Source of the DNA: SYAN01 sp964406345
GTDB taxonomy: Bacteria; Actinomycetota; Actinomycetes; Nanopelagicales; Nanopelagicaceae
NCBI GenBank assembly: GCA_964406345.1
Contig: CAYORK010000033.1
Location: 1 to 8,561 of the forward strand
Length of the DNA stretch: 8,561 bases
Direction: 5' to 3'
Shown: piece by piece, positions 1 to 7,451 of the stretch
Layout of the letters: every line of letters begins with the position of its first letter
Position numbering within the stretch: the first letter of the stretch is position 1
The notes under the pieces: model-generated
Told to the model about the DNA's origin: nothing
What the model saw: the letters and a program-made list of their open reading frames with translations, nothing else
The model's database searches: none
Translations under genes and position numbers: made by a program

Positions 1-1
1 C

Positions 2-952
2 TCATGCGTTCCACGCCTGCCATGCTGAATCAATCATCTCCTTGAGCGACTTTTCAGGTTTCCAACCAAGATCTCGTTCGATCTTCGCAACACCAGCGAT
101 CAACTTCGGTGTATCTCCTGCTCGTCGTCCGACCACTCTCGAGTTCGTTGACCGCCCAATACTCTGTTCGATCTGACGGATTACCTCGTGGACCGAATAG
201 CCCGAGCCTGATCCGACGTTATAGACCTCGCGCAATTCCCGATTTTCGATAGCCGACAAGGCAGCGAGATGTGATTTGGAAAGGTCAGAGACATGTATGT
301 AGTCCCGTATGCAACTCCCGTCAGGAGTCGGGTAGTCGTCTCCGTAGATCTCAGGAGACTTGCCCTCCTCCAGTGCCTGAAAGACCTTTGGTACGAGATT
401 ATCGCGGGAGTTGTCTCCTAAGTGATCTGCTCCCGCGCCAACTACGTTGAAGTAGCGGAGAGAGATCGAGGAAAGACCTTCGGCTTTGCCCACGGCAGTG
501 ATGATCTCTTCCGACAGAAGTTTCGTAGCACCGTATGGCGATAGTGGGTCGGTCGGATCATCTTCAGAGATGGAGTCCTTATCGTTGGGTGCGTATACAG
601 CTGCGGTGGATGAGAAGACGATTCTCTTCACGGATTCTGCACTCATCGCCGCCAAGACGTTGATCATGCCGCCCACATTGTTGTCGTAGTACTTCAATGG
701 GTTCTCAACTGATTCACCCACGGCCTTCTTGGCGGCTAGATGGATCACTGAATCCACACCCTTCATCGCCTGGAAGACAGCCTTACGATCCAAGACATCG
801 GCACGATGGACATCAGTTATCCCGGCGATTCGACTGGCAAGTCCGTTCGAGAAGTCATCAAGGATCCGTACTTCATATCCAGCTGTGACGAGATCATGGG
901 CGACGTGTGCGCCGATGTATCCAGCGCCACCTATGACGAGCACTCGAGACAT
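2..952 (-). CDS. galE: UDP-glucose 4-epimerase (GalE), NAD-dependent
   Basis: Cytoplasmic extended short-chain dehydrogenase/reductase of 316 residues that interconverts UDP-glucose and UDP-galactose, feeding the Leloir pathway and cell-surface glycan synthesis. The N-terminal Rossmann fold shows GGAGYIG at residues 8-14. The catalytic pair is YGATK (Tyr140, Lys144), with the catalytic-site serine/threonine in SSTAAVY at 114-120. DGSCIRDYIHVSDL at 211-224 is the GalE substrate-domain hallmark that separates it from other sugar-nucleotide epimerases. The length is slightly shorter than the E. coli enzyme, as expected for actinobacterial forms. It is complete: the TGA stop lies at bases 2-4. 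It is the last visible gene of the fda-purA-galE operon, and its ATG overlaps the purA stop as TGATG, so translational coupling is likely. A UDP-glucuronate or other hexose epimerase specificity cannot be fully excluded. Confidence 0.93.
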   Translation of the reverse strand: MSRVLVIGGAGYIGAHVAHDLVTAGYEVRILDDFSNGLASRIAGITDVHRADVLDRKAVFQAMKGVDSVIHLAAKKAVGESVENPLKYYDNNVGGMINVLAAMSAESVKRIVFSSTAAVYAPNDKDSISEDDPTDPLSPYGATKLLSEEIITAVGKAEGLSSISLRYFNVVGAGADHLGDNSRDNLVPKVFQALEEGKSPEIYGDDYPTPDGSCIRDYIHVSDLSKSHLAALSAIENRELREVYNVGSGSGYSVHEVIRQIEQSIGRSTNSRVVGRRAGDTPKLIAGVAKIERDLGWKPEKSLKEMIDSAWQAWNA

Positions 953-2235
953 CAGATCAACTCCTTGATGACGATGGTCTGGTCGCGCTCTTGTCCCACC
1001 CCGATGGCAGAGACGGGCGCGCCAGAGATCTCTTCAAGGTACTTCACGTAGGCGCGAGCATTCGTTGGCAATTCATCAAGACTCTTCGCTTGAGATATGT
1101 CATCGTTCCAACCAGGCAAGTACTCGTAGATCGGCTTTGCATGGTGGAAATCACTCTGTGAAGCAGGGAGTTCCTCGACTCTCTTCCCATCTACTTCATA
1201 GGCCACGCAGACTGGAATGCTCTCCCATCCCGTAAGAACATCAAGTTTGGTGAGAAACAAGTCGGTCAGACCGTTCACTCTTACTGCGTATCGCGCGATC
1301 AAAGCGTCGTACCAGCCACATCTTCTTGCTCTTCCAGTTGTCACTCCGACCTCTCCGCCGATGCTGCGCAACTTCTCACCATCTTCGTCGAAGAGTTCGG
1401 TGGGAAATGGTCCAGATCCCACTCTTGTCGTATAGGCCTTGATGATTCCGATCACTCGTGAGATACGAGTCGGGCCGATGCCAGAGCCTGTGCAAGCTCC
1501 ACCTGCAGTCGGGTTCGAAGATGTCACGAATGGATAGGTCCCATGGTCGACATCTAGAAGAGTGCCTTGAGATCCTTCCAAGAGGATGTTCTTCCCTGCA
1601 TCCAGGGCTTGATTGAGCAGAAGTGATGTGTCATCGACATAAGGTCGAAATAGTTCGGCGTACCGAAGATACTCATCGACTACCTCATCGACCTCTAGTC
1701 CTTTTCGATTGAAGACCTTGATCAAGACTTGGTTCTTGTCGCGAAGGGCACCTTCTACTTTTTGACGCAGGATCGACGGATCGAAGAGGTCTTGGACGCG
1801 GATTCCTATTCGATTGATCTTGTCAGCGTAGGCAGGGCCAATGCCTCGTCCCGTGGTTCCGATCTTGGACTTACCCAAGAAACGCTCGGAGACTTTATCT
1901 ATGGTTCGGTGGTACGGAGTTATGAGATGTGCGTTGTAGGAGATTCGAAGTTTCGACGTGTCAATCCCTCGCTCATTCAGTCCCTTGATCTCCTCAAAGA
2001 GGACTGATGGGTCGATCACGACGCCGTTTCCAATCACTGGGATCACTCCTGGCGAAAGAATCCCGGAGGGCAGGAGATGGAGCGCGTACTTCTGGTCTCT
2101 GATGACAACCGTGTGGCCCGCATTGTTGCCACCTTGATAGCGGACGACGTAATCGACTTTCTCACCCAAAAGGTCGGTGGCTTTTCCCTTGCCCTCATCC
2201 CCCCATTGGGCTCCCAAGAGGGCGATGGCGGTCAT
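952..2235 (-). CDS. purA: Adenylosuccinate synthetase (PurA)
   Basis: Full-length 427-residue cytoplasmic enzyme that joins IMP and aspartate, using GTP, to make adenylosuccinate, the first committed step to AMP. The phosphate-binding signature GAQWGDEGKGK is at residues 8-18, with the catalytic Asp13. NNAGHT at 37-42 carries the catalytic His41. QGTLLDVDHGTYPFVTSSNP at 223-242 and TTGRARRCGW at 299-308 are further family signatures, and LTKLDVLTG at 328-336 is the guanine-binding region. Nothing appears truncated or missing. The ATG at 2235 is preceded by a strong Shine-Dalgarno (bases 2241-2249). purA follows fda after 50 bp on the same strand with no convincing terminator, and precedes galE with a one-base overlap. 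fda, purA and galE are therefore probably co-transcribed. Confidence 0.98.
   Translation of the reverse strand: MTAIALLGAQWGDEGKGKATDLLGEKVDYVVRYQGGNNAGHTVVIRDQKYALHLLPSGILSPGVIPVIGNGVVIDPSVLFEEIKGLNERGIDTSKLRISYNAHLITPYHRTIDKVSERFLGKSKIGTTGRGIGPAYADKINRIGIRVQDLFDPSILRQKVEGALRDKNQVLIKVFNRKGLEVDEVVDEYLRYAELFRPYVDDTSLLLNQALDAGKNILLEGSQGTLLDVDHGTYPFVTSSNPTAGGACTGSGIGPTRISRVIGIIKAYTTRVGSGPFPTELFDEDGEKLRSIGGEVGVTTGRARRCGWYDALIARYAVRVNGLTDLFLTKLDVLTGWESIPVCVAYEVDGKRVEELPASQSDFHHAKPIYEYLPGWNDDISQAKSLDELPTNARAYVKYLEEISGAPVSAIGVGQERDQTIVIKELI
961..966 (-). promoter_or_regulatory. Ribosome binding site of galE inside the purA 3' end
   Basis: The minus strand reads AAGGAG, then 8 nt, then the galE ATG at 952-950. 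This good Shine-Dalgarno lies within the last codons of purA and supports both the galE start and coupled translation across the TGATG overlap. Confidence 0.7.
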
Positions 2236-2240
2236 GAGTG

Positions 2241-2249
2241 ATCACCTTT
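2241..2249 (-). promoter_or_regulatory. Strong ribosome binding site of purA
   Basis: The minus strand reads AAAGGTGAT followed by 5 nt and the purA ATG. This is an extended match to the 16S rRNA 3' end (complement of ATCACCTTT). It contrasts with acs, crp and nth in this window, which have no visible Shine-Dalgarno. Confidence 0.7.
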
Positions 2250-2285
2250 CATCAAGAAGGGCTCAGTCTAGGCAGACGGGTGAAA

Positions 2286-3173
2286 TTAGGTGAGCGACGC
2301 CTCATAGATGGACTGAATGGTCCGGTCAAGAGCTGCGTTGAAGTCACTATCGCTCTGTTGAGCCGTAAGCCCTTCGGTGAGAGCTCTGGAGAAAGAGGCG
2401 ATGACCCCGTGATTCTTCGAAAGAAGCAGGTTTGCTTCATCGCGGGAGTATCCACCTGAGAGCGCAACGACCCGAACCACTCGTGGGTGTGCAACGAGTT
2501 CCTTATAGAGATCAGCCTCTGTGGGGAGTGAGAGCTTGAGCATGATGTTCTGATCACCTGAAAGACTGCCAACAAATTCAAGAAGTTCCTTCTTCAGGAT
2601 CGACTCGGACTCTTGCTTCTCCGGTGACTTGATGTTGACCTCAGGCTCGATGATCGGCACGAGGCCTCCCGCGATGATCTCCTTACCGAAGTCGAACTGT
2701 TGCTCCACGATGGAGCGTATGCCGGTTGGATTCGCTTTGTTGATCACAGAACGCATCTTGGTTCCGAAGACCCCATGGCGATTAGCAGACTCAATTCTTG
2801 CACCAAGTTGCGGGATGGGTTTCATCACCTGAACGCCATCGACCTCGTCAGCAAGTCCATTGTCGACCTTGAGAAAAGGGACTACGTGCTTGCGCTGCCA
2901 TAGATACTCCGCGGTTCCCATTCCTTCGATGGTTCGCTCCATCGTCATCTCGAAGAGGATCGCACCGATGACTCGCTCGCCATTGAATGCAGGTGAGGTG
3001 ATCAATCTCGTCCGCATCTCATGGATGCGATCGAACATCTCTGCTTCGTTGCTGTAAGAATCTTCATTGAGGCCGTAGAGCTGGAGCGCTTTCGGGGTAC
3101 TTCCACCGCTCTGGTCCAATGCGGCAATGAATCCTTTGCCTGACTTCATCTGGGACAGCATCTCTTGATTCAT
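2286..3173 (-). CDS. fda: Class I fructose-bisphosphate aldolase
   Basis: A 295-residue cytoplasmic aldolase that cleaves or forms fructose 1,6-bisphosphate from dihydroxyacetone phosphate and glyceraldehyde 3-phosphate in glycolysis/gluconeogenesis. It is the metal-independent, Schiff-base type, resembling staphylococcal fda. Diagnostic stretches are GKGFIAALDQSGGSTPKAL at residues 12-30, MRTRLITSPAF at 53-63, VPFLKVDNGLA at 98-108, FGTKMRS at 136-142, LVPIIEPEVNI at 171-181, MLKLSLPTEA at 211-220 with the inferred Schiff-base Lys213, and VALSGGYSR at 236-244. The ATG at 3173 was chosen because GGGAG sits 5 nt upstream and the resulting length matches the family. The reading frame stays open to a TTG at 3287, but that would add 38 residues unlike the family. 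It is first in the fda-purA-galE operon. Confidence 0.95.
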   Translation of the reverse strand: MNQEMLSQMKSGKGFIAALDQSGGSTPKALQLYGLNEDSYSNEAEMFDRIHEMRTRLITSPAFNGERVIGAILFEMTMERTIEGMGTAEYLWQRKHVVPFLKVDNGLADEVDGVQVMKPIPQLGARIESANRHGVFGTKMRSVINKANPTGIRSIVEQQFDFGKEIIAGGLVPIIEPEVNIKSPEKQESESILKKELLEFVGSLSGDQNIMLKLSLPTEADLYKELVAHPRVVRVVALSGGYSRDEANLLLSKNHGVIASFSRALTEGLTAQQSDSDFNAALDRTIQSIYEASLT

Positions 3174-3178
3174 CATCA

Positions 3179-3185
3179 CTCCCTT
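3179..3185 (-). promoter_or_regulatory. Ribosome binding site that fixes the fda start
   Basis: The minus strand reads AAGGGAG, then TGATG, then the ATG at 3173. Spacing is 5 nt to this ATG and only 2 nt to the tandem ATG at 3176, so the second ATG is preferred. A small 5-bp hairpin (CCGCA/TGCGG, bases 3192-3205) lies just upstream. Confidence 0.65.
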
Positions 3186-3246
3186 GAAACTCCGCAGATA
3201 TGCGGCTATGAGTCTCGCATACGTCTTCGGACCCGAGAATGGGGAG

Positions 3247-3252
3247 ATTTTA
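3247..3252 (-). promoter_or_regulatory. Candidate -10 element for the fda-purA-galE operon
   Basis: The minus strand reads TAAAAT, a TANNNT-type -10 box, about 75 nt upstream of the fda ATG. No convincing -35 hexamer is seen at the usual distance, so this rests on one short motif. It would leave a leader of roughly 65-70 nt containing the Shine-Dalgarno. Confidence 0.3.
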
Positions 3253-3290
3253 CCTGTTGTCGGGCTTTGGTAGCGCCTCTGGGGCAACTC

Positions 3291-3431
3291 TCACATGGCA
3301 GCCCACATCCCAATCAGTTGATGGAAGACATATGAGGCGATCCCTCGAAAAATGGGAGAGAAATAGAGCTTGAATAGCCTCTCTAGCAGTGAGGGTGCCC
3401 ACTCTCCTAGCGTCATTACACTGTGAAACAT
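3291..3431 (-). CDS. Doubtful small ORF (46 aa), unknown
   Basis: I do not recognise this product. From the ATG at 3431 the minus strand encodes 46 residues ending in TGA at 3293-3291. GGAGG at bases 3442-3438 is 6 nt before the ATG, which is a good ribosome binding site and the main reason to list it. The peptide is hydrophobic and aromatic, with one or two amphipathic stretches (around LLERLFKLYF at 15-24, and FHQLIGMWAAM at its end) and no cysteine. It could be a small membrane-associated peptide or simply chance. Against it: CTA and AGG codons seem commoner than in the neighbours, no clear promoter is visible, and no homologue comes to mind. It lies 117 bp upstream of fda on the same strand. 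Confidence 0.22.
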   Translation of the reverse strand: MFHSVMTLGEWAPSLLERLFKLYFSPIFRGIASYVFHQLIGMWAAM

Positions 3432-3446
3432 CGAAATCCTCCAATG

Positions 3447-3474
3447 GATTCGTCGGTTTGATAGTGCACGAATC
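3447..3474. repeat. Inverted repeat GATTCGT...ACGAATC upstream of acs
   Basis: A perfect 7-bp inverted repeat with a 14-base spacer, about 75-100 bases before the acs start. It may be an operator or a small hairpin, and it partly overlaps a 5-bp inverted repeat (AATCC/GGATT, 3435-3450). Chance occurrence is possible at this length. Confidence 0.35.
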
Positions 3475-3487
3475 ATCGATTAGCAGA

Positions 3488-3506
3488 ATCTCTGAATTCG
3501 AGAGAT
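3488..3506. repeat. Inverted repeat ATCTCT...AGAGAT upstream of the acs promoter
   Basis: A perfect 6-bp inverted repeat with a 7-base spacer, centred about 53 bases before the acs ATG. If acs is leaderless, this is just upstream of the -35 region, a typical place for an activator to bind. Binding factor unknown. Confidence 0.35.
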
Positions 3507-3536
3507 ATCTGCCTAGTGTGCACAAAGTGGCTTTGG

Positions 3537-3542
3537 TAATCT
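3537..3542 (+). promoter_or_regulatory. Candidate -10 element giving a leaderless acs mRNA
   Basis: TAATCT is followed by 7 nt and then the acs ATG at 3550, so transcription would start at or next to the start codon. There is no Shine-Dalgarno before this ATG. Leaderless genes with TANNNT boxes at this spacing are common in actinobacteria. The perfect palindrome TGTGCACA (3517-3524) lies around the -30 position. Confidence 0.5.
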
Positions 3543-3549
3543 CACCGAT

Positions 3550-5504
<1,955 letters not shown>

Positions 5505-5508
<4 letters not shown>

Positions 5509-5984
5509 CTAGGCGACAACTCCAGCACTCTTGAGAAACCATCAGCAATGAGGCTGGGAAGATGACTCTCTAGGTACTGGCTTGTCTGACTCTCATTGAG
5601 CTGCTCTTTCAATCTTTCATTCGGCAGGACGGAGGAGAGCAGCAAGAGAACCACCGCGAGGAGAAAGGCCTTGATACCGCCTAAAAAAGCACCCAAGAGT
5701 GAATCAAGGAATTTCAGTGGGCCAAAGACATTTCGAAACCCCTTTCCAAGTTTTCGAGCGATGGCCTGCCCGAGTCTCGCGCTGATGAAAATCAAGAGAA
5801 TGTGAAGGCCGATCACTGACCAAAAGCCACTCCACTCTGATGCCAACTCTCGCGCCGAAATGAGTCCCAAGAATCCACCGCCGACGTAGCCAATCAACCC
5901 AAAGAGCATCGGAATGAAACCGGACTTGAAGCCGGCCATGATGAAGTAGGCCAAGACACCGATAACGATGAGATCGATGATCAA
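5505..5984 (-). CDS. CvpA-family membrane protein (MarP-like membrane domain only)
   Basis: A 159-residue integral membrane protein with about four hydrophobic segments, near residues 2-18, 23-43, 54-69 and 94-118. The typical CvpA motif is FLDSLLGAFLGGIKA at 92-106, followed by a short polar tail. The start is TTG at 5984: AGGAGG lies 7 nt upstream and the protein then opens directly with the first membrane helix (IIDLIVIGVLAYF). The frame is open upstream to an ATG at 6059, but those 25 residues overlap nth and are arginine-rich with no membrane character. The TTG overlaps the nth stop (TTGA), indicating translational coupling. At the same position next to nth, mycobacteria carry MarP, which has this membrane domain fused to a periplasmic serine protease. 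No protease domain is present here, so the role is unknown; CvpA proteins are linked to envelope homeostasis. Confidence 0.85.
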
Positions 5985-6682
5985 CGGAAGTCCTCCTCGC
6001 TCTTGACCAAGCGTTCGGCTCGTTCGGGATCTGTCTCTCCGATTCCAAAGGAGGGGCAACTCTTAGCGACTGGGCATGCACCACAAGCCGGTCTCCGTGA
6101 ATGACAGACTCTTCGGCCATGCCAGATCAACCGCTGCGAGAGGTTTGTCCACTCCGCTTCTTTGATGAGTTTTCCAACTTCCATCTCAACTTTGACTGGA
6201 TCAGTCTCAGTCGTCCAACCGAATCTCCGGCTAAGTCTTCCAAAGTGGGTGTCGACTGTGATGCCAGGAATATCGAATGCGTGACCAAGTACGACGTTAG
6301 CCGTCTTTCGACCGACGCCAGGTAATGTGACTAGATCTTCGAGGCGCGCAGGAACCTTGCCATCGAAGTCCTCCATGAGGATGCGCGAAAGCTCCTTGAT
6401 GTTCGCTGCCTTGGTCCTAAAGAAACCAGTCGGCCTGATGATTGCTTCTATGGTTCGAAGATGAGCCTTAGACATCGCCTTTGCGTCTGGGAACTTACTG
6501 AAGAGGGCTGGGGTAACGGAATTCACTCTCTTGTCGGTGCATTGAGCGCTCAACACGGTTGCTACTAGAAGCTGAAAAGGGCTCTTGAAATCCAACTCAC
6601 AGTGAACGTTCGGATATCGTCGTATGAGGACCCGATAGATCGAATTCGCACGGCGTTTCTTGGCCGCGAAATCTTCCTTCAC
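5981..6682 (-). CDS. nth: Endonuclease III (DNA glycosylase/AP lyase)
   Basis: A 233-residue base-excision-repair enzyme that removes oxidised pyrimidines and cleaves the strand at the abasic site. The helix-hairpin-helix motif LPGVGRKTANVV is at residues 120-131, with catalytic Lys126. VDTH at 143-146 supplies catalytic Asp144. The [4Fe-4S] cluster ligands are Cys193, Cys200, Cys203 and Cys209 in the standard C-x6-C-x2-C-x5-C spacing. All key residues are present and the length is normal. The start is GTG at 6682. It has no Shine-Dalgarno, but TAACCT lies 6 nt upstream, which suggests a leaderless transcript. It is divergent from crp across 64 bp and its stop overlaps the TTG start of the CvpA-family gene, forming a two-gene operon. 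Confidence 0.97.
   Translation of the reverse strand: MKEDFAAKKRRANSIYRVLIRRYPNVHCELDFKSPFQLLVATVLSAQCTDKRVNSVTPALFSKFPDAKAMSKAHLRTIEAIIRPTGFFRTKAANIKELSRILMEDFDGKVPARLEDLVTLPGVGRKTANVVLGHAFDIPGITVDTHFGRLSRRFGWTTETDPVKVEMEVGKLIKEAEWTNLSQRLIWHGRRVCHSRRPACGACPVAKSCPSFGIGETDPERAERLVKSEEDFR
5992..5997 (-). promoter_or_regulatory. Ribosome binding site that fixes the TTG start of the CvpA-family gene
   Basis: The minus strand reads AGGAGG, then 7 nt, then TTG at 5984-5982. It lies within the last codons of nth and is the best Shine-Dalgarno near any possible start of this frame. Confidence 0.7.
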
Positions 6683-6688
6683 GATGGG

Positions 6689-6694
6689 AGGTTA
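6689..6694 (-). promoter_or_regulatory. Candidate -10 element giving a leaderless nth mRNA
   Basis: The minus strand reads TAACCT, then 6 nt (CCCATC), then the GTG start of nth. There is no Shine-Dalgarno. The spacing mirrors that of crp on the other side of the same spacer. No clear -35 hexamer is seen. Confidence 0.5.
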
Positions 6695-6714
6695 CTTCAA
6701 GGATTTTCGATTTC

Positions 6715-6736
6715 TATCGCTCAACGTTGAGAGATA
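6715..6736. promoter_or_regulatory. 22-bp imperfect palindrome in the nth/crp spacer, likely operator
   Basis: The core CTCAACGTTGAG (6720-6731) is a perfect 12-bp palindrome. Beyond one mismatched pair (6719/6732) four more pairs match (TATC/GATA), so 20 of 22 bases are symmetric. The right end overlaps the first two bases of the crp -10 box, and the element lies 33-54 bases upstream of the nth start codon. A bound regulator could thus affect both genes, most simply by blocking crp. The sequence does not match the Crp consensus TGTGA-N6-TCACA or the actinobacterial LexA box. Confidence 0.6.
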
Positions 6737-6740
6737 AACT
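6735..6740 (+). promoter_or_regulatory. Candidate -10 element giving a leaderless crp mRNA
   Basis: TAAACT is followed by 6 nt (CTTTTC) and the crp ATG at 6747. No Shine-Dalgarno is present, so transcription starting at the ATG is the simplest reading. It overlaps the end of the 22-bp palindrome. Confidence 0.6.
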
Positions 6741-6746
6741 CTTTTC

Positions 6747-7448
6747 ATGGCCAAATCCCCTGATGTAACCCTCGATGAGTCGATAGTCCGCAAAGCTCCA
6801 CTCTTCACGGCGTTGGACGATAGTGCGGCGGCCACGCTTCGTGAGGCGATGACTGCGGTCAAGATCACGAAAGGCAACATCCTCTTCAGTGAAGGTGACG
6901 ATGGCCAAACGCTCTATGTGATCATCTCGGGGAAGATCAAGTTAGGGACAAAGAGCATGGATGGGCGAGAGAACCTTCTTTCAGTTCTTGGTCCAGGCGA
7001 GATGTTCGGCGAACTTTCCCTATTCGATGTCGGTCCTCGCACGGCGACGGCGACCGCGGTCACAGATACGCGTCTCTTGGCTCTCGGGCATGACAAGGTG
7101 ATTCCATGGGTAACTCAACATCCAGAAGTTTCGCTCCAACTTCTCGCACGTCTCGCTCAACGCCTACGACGCACAAATGAAGTCGTGAGCGACTTGGTCT
7201 TCTCTGATGTCCCTGGTCGCGTGGCAAAGGCTCTCATCGACCTAGGAGAGCGTTTCGGCGTGAAGGAAGATGATGGTTTTCGCGTCAACCATGACCTCAC
7301 TCAAGAGGAACTGGCGCAACTAGTCGGTGCTTCTAGAGAGACCGTGAATAAAGCGCTTGCGGACTTTGCCGGCAGAGGATGGCTACGGCTAGAAGCACGT
7401 GCTGTCATCGTTCTTGACTACGAAAGACTCGCAAAAAGAGGAAAGTAA
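6747..7448 (+). CDS. crp: Crp/Fnr-family transcriptional regulator (cAMP receptor protein type)
   Basis: A 233-residue global regulator with an N-terminal cyclic-nucleotide-binding domain (about 17-125), a dimerisation helix (about 126-153) and a C-terminal winged helix-turn-helix (about 155-225). The phosphate-binding cassette FGELSLFDVGPRTATA (87-102) keeps the Glu89 and Arg98 expected for cAMP binding. The recognition helix region LTQEELAQLVGASRETVNKA (184-203) closely resembles mycobacterial Crp (Rv3676) and corynebacterial GlxR. There is no cysteine cluster, so an Fnr-type oxygen sensor is unlikely. By inference it binds TGTGA-N6-TCACA-like sites and controls carbon metabolism. It is divergent from nth and ends 3 bp from the stop of convergent ridA. 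The mRNA is probably leaderless, and the palindrome over its -10 box suggests repression, possibly autoregulation. Confidence 0.95.
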   Translation: MAKSPDVTLDESIVRKAPLFTALDDSAAATLREAMTAVKITKGNILFSEGDDGQTLYVIISGKIKLGTKSMDGRENLLSVLGPGEMFGELSLFDVGPRTATATAVTDTRLLALGHDKVIPWVTQHPEVSLQLLARLAQRLRRTNEVVSDLVFSDVPGRVAKALIDLGERFGVKEDDGFRVNHDLTQEELAQLVGASRETVNKALADFAGRGWLRLEARAVIVLDYERLAKRGK

Positions 7449-7451
7449 GCC

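Larger units (their letters stand above)
3174..3549. other. Divergent intergenic region between fda and acs
   Basis: These 376 bases are the only long stretch without a confident gene. The minus strand holds a TTG-started 91-codon frame (3250-3525) and an ATG-started 61-codon frame (3291-3476), neither resembling a protein I know. Within the second, the ATG at 3431 has a good Shine-Dalgarno and is listed separately as doubtful. The acs-proximal 115 bases are rich in short inverted repeats: AATCC/GGATT (3435-3450), GATTCGT/ACGAATC (3447-3474), ATCTCT/AGAGAT (3488-3506) and the palindrome TGTGCACA (3517-3524). No full TGTGA-N6-TCACA Crp site is seen, only single TGTGA half-sites near 3291 and 3422. 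No tRNA or other RNA gene is recognised. It separates two gene blocks that lie far apart in mycobacteria, so it may mark an old rearrangement joint (inference). Confidence 0.6.

Noticed and set aside
2236..2285. Intrinsic terminator between fda and purA
   Set aside because: Only a 4-bp stem (GTCT/AGAC) and no T-run is seen, which fits continued transcription into purA.
2252..2581. 109-codon minus-strand frame over the fda 3' end and the purA upstream gap
   Set aside because: It is out of frame with fda, whose conserved aldolase sequence runs through the same bases.
3192..3205. Riboswitch or attenuator in the fda leader (CCGCA/TGCGG hairpin)
   Set aside because: A single 5-bp stem without conserved loops or a U-tract is not enough to call a regulatory RNA.
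3250..3525. 91-codon minus-strand frame in the fda-acs spacer
   Set aside because: It starts with TTG, has no evident Shine-Dalgarno, no recognisable domain, and overlaps the other candidate small frame. Most likely chance.
3416..3530. Crp/GlxR-type binding site upstream of acs
   Set aside because: Only single TGTGA-like half-sites and the palindrome TGTGCACA are present; none has the TGTGA-N6-TCACA spacing.
5704..6120. 138-codon minus-strand frame overlapping nth and the CvpA-family gene
   Set aside because: It is in a different frame from both confirmed genes. The translation is low-complexity in character and rich in Arg, His and Trp, typical of a shadow frame.
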